A stretch of 64,000 nucleotides of DNA, taken from NCBI GenBank assembly GCA_003439945.1, contig QVRM01002481.1, positions 117,001-181,000 on the forward strand. Direction: 5' to 3'. This document shows, in pieces, positions 57,745 through 64,000 of the stretch. Source of the stretch: Dermanyssus gallinae. Lineage: Eukaryota; Arthropoda; Arachnida; Mesostigmata; Dermanyssidae. Position numbers and translations under genes: made by a program. Each line of letters begins with the position of its first letter. Within the stretch, counting starts at the first letter, position 1. Below the pieces are notes generated by a model, which made no database searches, had not been told where the DNA came from, and saw only the letters and a program-made list of their open reading frames with translations.

Positions 57745-58262
57745 GCTTCTATCGGCGTGTGTGTGTGGACGGTGCAGGGGAGGCGGGGTGGAAAGATGCC
57801 AACACTAACGGCTAACAAATGACAATTTACGCATTGAACGATAAGTCAATTTGACCAATGTCGGTGGCCACCCTTTCATCTCACGTCAACTCACGTCGTC
57901 GTCGTAAAATTTGAGAAAACTTTGTGTTTTGGTCACTCACCTGTCGGCACGCGGAAGTGCTTGCTCTGCAGCTCTGTAACTCACAGTTAAGTTACTGCTT
58001 CGAGGATTTCGTTGCCTCTCGAGTCCAGAGGGCATATCAAGCTGGACATGGCGTCGGGATGACTGCGATGACATCTCTGGAACATAGCTCTCGATATATG
58101 GCTTCTCCAAACAGAACGATAGGGATGTGACAGAAGGAGGGGCAACGAAGTTCATACAAGAAACAGAGAAAACTAAAATTAACATTCACAACAAGAAGAG
58201 AGATGCGAACTTACTAGTTAAGACAGATACATAGAGCGAGGGAGCGAGAGAAAGAGAAAGGA
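57745..58262 (+). repeat. Dispersed repeat D, copy in unit C intron 1
   Basis: Near-identical to 22390-22905. Confidence 0.65.
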
Positions 58263-58419
58263 GAAAGCTAATCTGAGTTAATCCAAGTGTTGAGTATACA
58301 GTAAACAGCTGCTGAAAGCGCTAAAAACGTAACGCTACCGAAAAACGGTGCTTATCGAGAGAGACTGACTCTATATTTTTTATTTAATTCATTTCTTTTT
58401 TATATAATTTTTTTAATGA

Positions 58420-58422
<3 letters not shown>

Positions 58423-58479
<57 letters not shown>
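58423..58479. repeat. (AT)n microsatellite
   Basis: AT dinucleotides about 450 bp before exon 2 of copy C. Confidence 0.95.
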
Positions 58480-58483
<4 letters not shown>

Positions 58484-58932
58484 AATTTATATTGATTATA
58501 TTATTATATAAATAAAAATGTTTTATTTATTTAATCAACAATTATGTTGCTTGCTACATCTCAACTCGTTGTTTGGTATTGAGCAGAAAGTAAATTTTGC
58601 ATTTGTATTGGGCAGTTGTGCGTTGGTATTGAACAAAATGAAATTTCGCATAATCGCGTATTGGGCAAAATGAAATTTTGCGTCGCGATGACATTATGCG
58701 CGTGCATTGCCAGACCGTGTAAAGAAGCAACGTCGTCGTGACACCCTGAGAGGTAGGAAATTCATCATAGGCGGAAGGCATCTTCCCATGCTATCTAGCT
58801 GTGCCGTGTCATTAACGAACCCCGGTGTTTCAGTTATTTTCTGGTTGAGGATGGTTAGTATGTAGTACTCACGTCACAGGTGTGCGCATGCAGCAATTAT
58901 CATGTCATCGTCGCTGTTTATTTGTTTTACAG

Positions 58933-59123
58933 TTTGTTGCTTCGCTTTGCCGAGAACGTCTTTGACGAGTGGAGCAAGCCGACATTCCGCTTTGGTCAAA
59001 AATCAAGGACAATTTGCGTCCAGGGTGAGACTGTCAAGCTGAGTCTATGGGATACGGCTGGCTCGGAACGGTTTTCCACGCTGACGGCTAACTTCTTCCG
59101 TGGAGCACACGGCGCGGCGCTGG
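58933..59123 (+). CDS. Rab18-like GTPase, copy C, exon 2
   Basis: A 191-bp exon; acceptor TTACAG ends at 58932, donor GTAAAT at 59124. LLLRFAENVFDE, switch I KPTFRFGQKSRT, CVQGETVKLSL, WDTAGSERFSTLTANFFRGAHGAAL. The Thr of switch I that coordinates Mg is kept, but the next two residues, Ile-Gly in almost every Rab, are Phe-Arg. This is expected to affect effector and GAP contacts. G3 again has Ser for Gln. All seven codon differences from copy B change the amino acid. Confidence 0.87.
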
Positions 59124-59294
59124 GTAAATCCCTACGATCTAAATCTATATATATAAATATTTTTTTTCTTTTTCTTTTTTTTAGACTTTTCGTAAGGCTA
59201 TGTCCGTGTACGGTTTTTTTCATGTCATGGCTATTTTTAATCTACTCCGGCATTAACCCTGTCTAAATTGGAAACCATGCAAACCAATTTAAGA

Positions 59295-59365
59295 GTGGCC
59301 GGTCTGGGTCTCGAACCCAGTCCTACCGAATGCAAGGCAAATGCTTTGCCACCAAGCCATCTTGC
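59295..59365 (-). repeat. tRNA-derived SINE (type 1), intron 2 of copy C
   Basis: On the minus strand: A-box-like GGTGGCAAAGC, a central TTGCAT and a perfect B-box GGTTCGAGACC with a five-pair T-stem (CTGGG/CCCAG). The anticodon loop is 8 nt, so a SINE head or dead tRNA is more likely than a functional tRNA. The B copy lacks six bases of the B-box. Confidence 0.62.
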
Positions 59366-59935
59366 TTGGTTATATATTGGGCTCGGAAATATATATATAT
59401 ATATGGTTTTTTTTTTAGGTTTTTGTTTAACTCTAATAGCTGTTTTCAAGAAGCACAAAATCTAGCCTTAATGATACATTCTTCCAAAATCTAGTACATG
59501 CATTGGTTAATTACGTGAGAAGCTATGCATGAGTCTATATGTTTTGCATATGCTGCATATTTCTACTTTTTCCGTTTGCATGTTTAAAAGCAGTTGTGTT
59601 AGAAATGTTTTTTTGTGTCAATTTATAGATGGCTAATCAGAATTTTTCTCTGTCTGGTGTATTTCTCTCGAATTAGTCTCGAACACAAATTAGTGACCGC
59701 AAAACGTTTGCGACATTGCTTAACACATTATATGATCGATGTAACGCTATGTCGGCGGAGTCGTGGGTTTGATTCCTTAATAATATATATATATATATAT
59801 ATATTTTTTTTTTTTAATTATGTTTTACATACAATGCATTTACATGCATATACATGTAGGGTTCCAATTGTGCGTGTGAGTTACGGCCACTTTAACGCGT
59901 CTCCTTTTGCTGTGTGTGTTTGGCTTTTTTTGCAG

Positions 59936-60183
59936 TTTATGATGTAACAAATCGGGACTCGTTTACCAAATTGGATTCATGGCTAAACGAGTTGGAGACC
60001 TACTCGACGAATCCGAACATCGTTCGGATGCTCGTCGGTAACAAAGTGGATCGAGCCTTCGAACGGGCAGTCTCCAAAGAGGAGGCTACTCACTACGCTC
60101 TAACGCACAACATGTTTTACGTCGAAGCATCGGCTTACACGTCGGAAAATGTCGATTGCTGCTTTGAGAAACTTGTGGCCAAG
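59936..60183 (+). CDS. Rab18-like GTPase, copy C, exon 3
   Basis: A 248-bp exon; acceptor TTTGCAG ends at 59935, donor GT at 60184. VYDVTNRDSFTKLDSWLNELETY, MLVGNKVDR (G4), VEASA (G5), DCCFEKLVAK. Intact. It differs from B at five amino-acid-changing codons (N/T, S/F, K/A, G/A, E/D) and five silent ones. Confidence 0.88.
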
Positions 60184-61246
60184 GTACACGTTGTATACGT
60201 TAAAAGGCTAATGATAGCAGCAGTGGCGTTAGTAGTGGATGCAAGAGTTGAAATTGCAATCATAAATGCATAACATCAACAATATTAGCGCTCGTGAATG
60301 CAACAGTTCACCGGACTTTCACGTAATTTCCGCCGACATGAATGCACTTCTCGCGGCATAAGATCCAAGCATAGAAGCAAACTTTCAAATCGCGTGTTTT
60401 TTGTATTTTATGTTAATTGGTTTTTGACCATGTTGAGGACTTCCTCACGTGTCTCAAAACATCTTCCGTGCTTTTCTTCAGCATACGGAGGAGAAGGAAG
60501 TCGCATATAGCCTTGTTGGGAGCTGGTAGCACGCAAAAAATCCCCGCTTCCTTGAGAAAGTCATGCGTCTGGTGATCGGGGCGTTTGTATTGATAGGGAA
60601 ACTAACACCTGGGGGCGTCGCTTTTACCCTGCTGCCTTGGGTGAAAAGGCATAATGAGTTTCTGCGTCGAATAGACATTTAGTCGATCGAGAGAACCACT
60701 CAATGGCTATCGTGGAGCCTTATTCGACTTATCATCAGCAGACTCCACTCTTGGTAATGAAAATGGAAATTATCACATTTTGACCTCTAGCTCTTCGTTT
60801 TCGAACGTTTTTGTTTACAAAAGGGAATCCATCTGGGAAGTTAGCTGAGTGCCCTTCGGGCTCACACTCATGAATTCATGATTCACCCAGTAAGCAACTT
60901 TTTTTTACTGAGTTCAGGGCAAATATTATACAGCGAATGGGCTACATCCAGGTCAGGTGTAAAATCTTATACAGCGAATGAGCTATATCCAAATCCAGCG
61001 TCTGTTCTAGCAATTTACTGTTTGGGTTTCCTTGATTGTTGTCTTATGTGGCGACGACGCGTTGAGAGGCTGATACATCGTTATTAAAATACGGGGCATC
61101 GCCATGCCCAAAAAGCTGAGGACTAGTGAGCTTTAATTATTCCTAGATTTGCCCTTTTCGCGCTGACCCTCAGCCAACATTTAACGTCCACGGGACTGCT
61201 TTCACATTGCTTCGTAAGACGGACCTCATAAATACAAATGTGCAAC

Positions 61247-61322
61247 GGTGGGGCTCGAACCCGTGCACCTATGTGTCTCCTCTGGTCGCGAGGCGCGAGA
61301 ATGCACCACGCCACCGGGCTCG
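61247..61322 (-). repeat. tRNA-derived SINE (type 2), intron 3 of copy C
   Basis: Same as 25481-25560, with a 4-base loss near GGCGCGAGAATGC. B-box intact. Confidence 0.6.
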
Positions 61323-61667
61323 ACCTTGGCGGACCTTGAAGCAATGACCACCACTGCTGTTCCGTGAGGAGTCACATAGGGGTAGAGGCTAATAGGATTC
61401 AGTTGCAGATGTAAAAACCTTGATTACTGCCTCACAAGCACCATATCTTCTTCGAAGCTTTTTCGGGGTCAGGATCCAAACTTCCATAACAGAAACTTTG
61501 ATGCTAGCGATACTCACTCACTGGATGGGGATTTACTTTCAGTGGGCGCTTAAAGCTCTTAAAAACACGCGTTTGCTCAGAATCCACATATGGGGGTGCT
61601 CAAGCTTATGGAACGCATCGTACTTTTTATAAATACGATTTGCGGCCTCGAATCGCTGCAATTTACC

Positions 61668-61669
<2 letters not shown>

Positions 61670-61712
<43 letters not shown>
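61670..61712. repeat. (TA)n tract, empty mariner site in unit C
   Basis: Flanks (ATTTACCATTA on the left, TCGTAATTTCACTTC on the right) match the DNA on either side of the mariner in unit B (25946-27254). Confidence 0.95.
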
Positions 61713-61714
<2 letters not shown>

Positions 61715-61919
61715 TAATTTCACTTCAGGTCAAGCATAGTTTTAATAAATTAATGCGTTTTACGATTCCATCTATAGAGCCATTTTCCCCGAAGCTAAAT
61801 CTTACATCACTGTCCTTAAGGTACTACTCTGTGTATGCGTATATAATGTTGGCCGTGGTGTTTTCATTCCTGTACCCGCTGTGCGTAACTCTTGTTATCT
61901 TGTCTACTTTGTGTTGCAG

Positions 61920-62021
61920 ATTATTCACATACCTGATTCAGGGAATCAGTTCGAGGAGCCGAGTATTCGCCTAGGTAGTACTAACGACCAACAATCCAAC
62001 TTGTTTTGCGGTTGTTGCTGA
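61920..62021 (+). CDS. Rab18-like GTPase, copy C, exon 4 (C-terminus)
   Basis: Acceptor TTGCAG ends at 61919. 33 residues, IIHIPDSGNQFEEPSIRLGS..., ending LFCGCC and TGA at 62019-62021. The terminal CC would be a double geranylgeranylation site as in most Rabs. Seven amino-acid differences from B against one silent difference. Confidence 0.82.
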   Translation: MIHIPDSGNQFEEPSIRLGSTNDQQSNLFCGCC

Positions 62022-63248
62022 CCTGCCAGGCACACGTTTATAAACGGGTATGGCCGGGACGAGATCATCAACGCTTGTGAGGCAGACAAGTCCACGACAG
62101 CTAAACTAACGCTTCTTCTGTTTGTGTCAGTGGATGGCGGTAGATTGAGGACGTATGAGCTAGGAAGCTAACAGAGAAAGGCATTTGGCAAGCTCTTTAA
62201 CGGGCATCGTTCATAAAAGGAGCTTCTTATGGCGTGTATATATACAGCGTGGCTACGCACGAACGGTGCTGCCGTGAAGTAAATCTGCGGGTGATAGATG
62301 CACTTGGGGGTATGTGTCAGTGCCAAAGGAACAGCAGCTGCGATCAGCTATCGGGAGGGGTGGTTGTTAAGGTGTGATTGAAGGGCAGTTGAGAGTAATT
62401 TAATAGACGTCGTTTTTACACTTATTTATACGGTATCTTTGATACTAACGCCCGTGCGTGAAGAGCAAACTGAACTGACGCTGTGACATCTGCTGGATCA
62501 ATATTGTTATTACCGTGTACGCCAGTAGCACTAACTAGATAGAGGATTTTTACTACCGACTACCACTACATAGGTTATGGCTAATGAAAACTAAGCACAC
62601 GTGATTTAAAAAATAAACAATATCTATTTTAAAATACACATGAACAATGTAAGCGTTTTAACTGTTACTGCTGATGCTGCTATGATCTTGTGTGGAGGGG
62701 GGGGCGAAGTAATGGCATGTGGTAGTAACCCCCTGATAATTCCTAAAGGAATGGCCGTGCCGAGGGCAGTCTGGTCTGAGAGGCTTTAGCCGGTTATAAA
62801 TTATTTCTATTTGAAAACAGACAGGACTGATAGTGAGTTTCTCACGAATGGTCCGTTACTATTCTACAAATTCTTTAAATACTTCTAATTAATACTAATT
62901 CTAAGCGCAAATAGTCCTCAGAGTAGTTATTATAGTATGCCCACGTAGTAGGTGCTCATTCGACAGGCGTTGACTTTGGGGCTCTCGTACATTGAATAAA
63001 GTGGTCGATTCTTGAAAACGTTCCCTGCCAAAGATCCATCTTTCGTTGCGGTACCCCTATAATGATAGCAAGGCGTGACTGGAGAAACCTTTGCAAAATA
63101 TCATCGCCGACTACAGGGAGTATAGCTTGTTGACGAAAGTGCTTGAAAGATAGGTGAAAAAATTGACGTCAGATCACGCGACTAATTAAAATGTATTGTA
63201 CTGTAAGCGAGGTAACCGTCCGGACTTAACAAGTTCCTAGTTGCATGT
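62022..63248 (+). other. 3' flank of Rab copy C
   Basis: Follows B closely to about 62.65 kb. Beyond the G-rich stretch at about 62690-62705 it is a diverged relative of both A and B, with an extra 100-bp stretch (about 62706-62820). No gene seen. Confidence 0.7.
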
Positions 63249-63747
63249 TGTAACGCTGTCTCGTTACGCTAAGTTAGCTGGGAAATGCAGGCTCAGCAGG
63301 GCGGCGGTTACTACAACACGAGAGACTCGGGGCAATGAGTGACAACACACAGCGTAAGGTCTGACTCGCAATGTCGCCGGACGGATAATGCGTTATGATC
63401 ATTCTTCTCACGGGCTATTTATTTGCTCAAGGGACGCCGTAGCGTTCGTATAGTAATAATGTTAAAAAGATGACTCGAATCTTCGACGTCGCTGATTGGT
63501 CGGCGATGCACGACGGTGCACGGGCCCTATGGTCGCCAGCACGCAGCTTAGTGGTCTCCTTGGTCGTCACGTTGCACGTTGGATTGGATGCTTGATTGGT
63601 CAGTTATTGGTGGCGTAGGTCGTTGTGGTTCACATCGGCTTGGGTGTTTAATTGGTCTACTGACGTCATAATTAGTTGGTCTACTGATGTCACCAGCCAT
63701 CGGCGTCTCCGTGACTCTATTGCTACGCTCTGATTAACTTCGTTACA
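63249..63747 (+). mobile_element. Solo LTR-like element G, longest copy, unit C only
   Basis: TGTAACG...CGTTACA, 499 bp. Flanks ATGT and ATTC; the empty site in unit B reads ATAC (28658-28661), so a mutated 4-bp duplication is likely. A perfect TGACGTCA is at 63661-63668. Contains the internal blocks of the other copies in full length. Confidence 0.7.
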
Positions 63748-64000
63748 ATTCCTATAACATCGGTTTATAGTCTAGCCCGTTCGGTCGTCCATACGCGGCG
63801 AGGAAGCTTAGGGCCACCATAGCACTTCACCGCGGTAAACGGATATAGTAAGCAGGCTGAAGCTTGTTTGTTAAAAGAACTTCCTAGTTTGAGCTTCGTT
63901 TCTAAGTCCTTCAACAATGTGCTTGCATAACCGTCGACTACTCGTAATATATCTTTAGTCAATTGCTAAACGAGACACTTGAAATTTATTGTATTGGTGA
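63748..64000. other. Continuation of the unit C 3' flank
   Basis: Diverged relative of 9348-9580 (A) and 28660-28890 (B). Contains a short insertion relative to A and B near 63870-63930. No gene. Confidence 0.65.

Larger units (their letters stand above)
60184..61919 (+). other. Intron 3 of Rab18-like copy C
   Basis: 1736 bp, without the mariner of copy B. Includes a type 2 SINE and a (TA)n tract. It retains about 300 bp (60294-60620) that matches A (6325-6640) but is deleted in B just after 24900. Confidence 0.75.

Noticed and set aside
59295..59365. Functional tRNA gene on the minus strand
   Set aside because: Good B-box but an 8-base anticodon loop, no matched acceptor stem, and a deleted twin in copy B; a SINE head is more likely.

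Overview
This is intron-containing invertebrate animal DNA made almost entirely of transposon remains, simple repeats and three tandem copies of one small host gene. The presence together of APE-type and RLE-type LINEs, a mariner, Gypsy-like solo LTRs, tRNA-derived SINEs and long (TAA)n and (TA)n tracts suggests an invertebrate metazoan, perhaps an arthropod; the sequence alone does not settle this. No bacterial-style genes, operons, CRISPR arrays or rRNA genes are visible.

The only host gene found is a Rab18-like small GTPase, present as three units in head-to-tail order. Unit A (about 2.4-16.8 kb) has exons 2-4 at 4910-5100, 5966-6213 and 8159-8266; its exon 1 was not found. Unit B (about 16.85-47 kb) has exons at 18593-18663, 23545-23735, 24541-24788 and 27474-27575. 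Unit C (about 49.3-64 kb) has exons at 53460-53530, 58933-59123, 59936-60183 and 61920-62021. Genes B and C each encode 203 residues with all splice sites and phases intact. All three copies carry DTAGSE in place of the usual DTAGQE, so the catalytic glutamine is a serine. The C-terminal prenylation cysteines differ between copies, and B and C differ mostly by amino-acid-changing substitutions.

Unit B looks like a recombinant. From its start to about 28.2 kb it is close to C, and from about 28.2 kb to about 38.7 kb it is close to A. This is what one unequal crossover in an A-C array would give. Elements found in one unit but missing from the same site in another give a relative order of events: a mariner in B, a LINE in B, a LINE in A, and an LTR and a LINE in C.

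Between the Rab units lie at least five LINE families. Family R is RLE-type, with an N-terminal C2H2 finger, RT, a C-terminal CCHC knuckle and a PD..D endonuclease, and its copies abut (TAA)n tracts. Family L2 is APE-type with a YADD RT, seen as three 5'-truncated minus-strand copies. Family X is a nearly full-length LINE with ORF1 gag and EN-RT ORF2, at 39042-46198. Family Z is related to X. Family W consists of decayed minus-strand copies. A CR1/Daphne-like LINE lies at 50043-52337. The 34.6-46.5 kb interval is a three-level nest: L2 inside X inside R, with target-site duplications visible at each step. Several Gypsy-like solo LTRs (TGTAACG...CGTTACA, flanked by ATAT) lie upstream of and inside the Rab genes, some carrying perfect TGACGTCA motifs.
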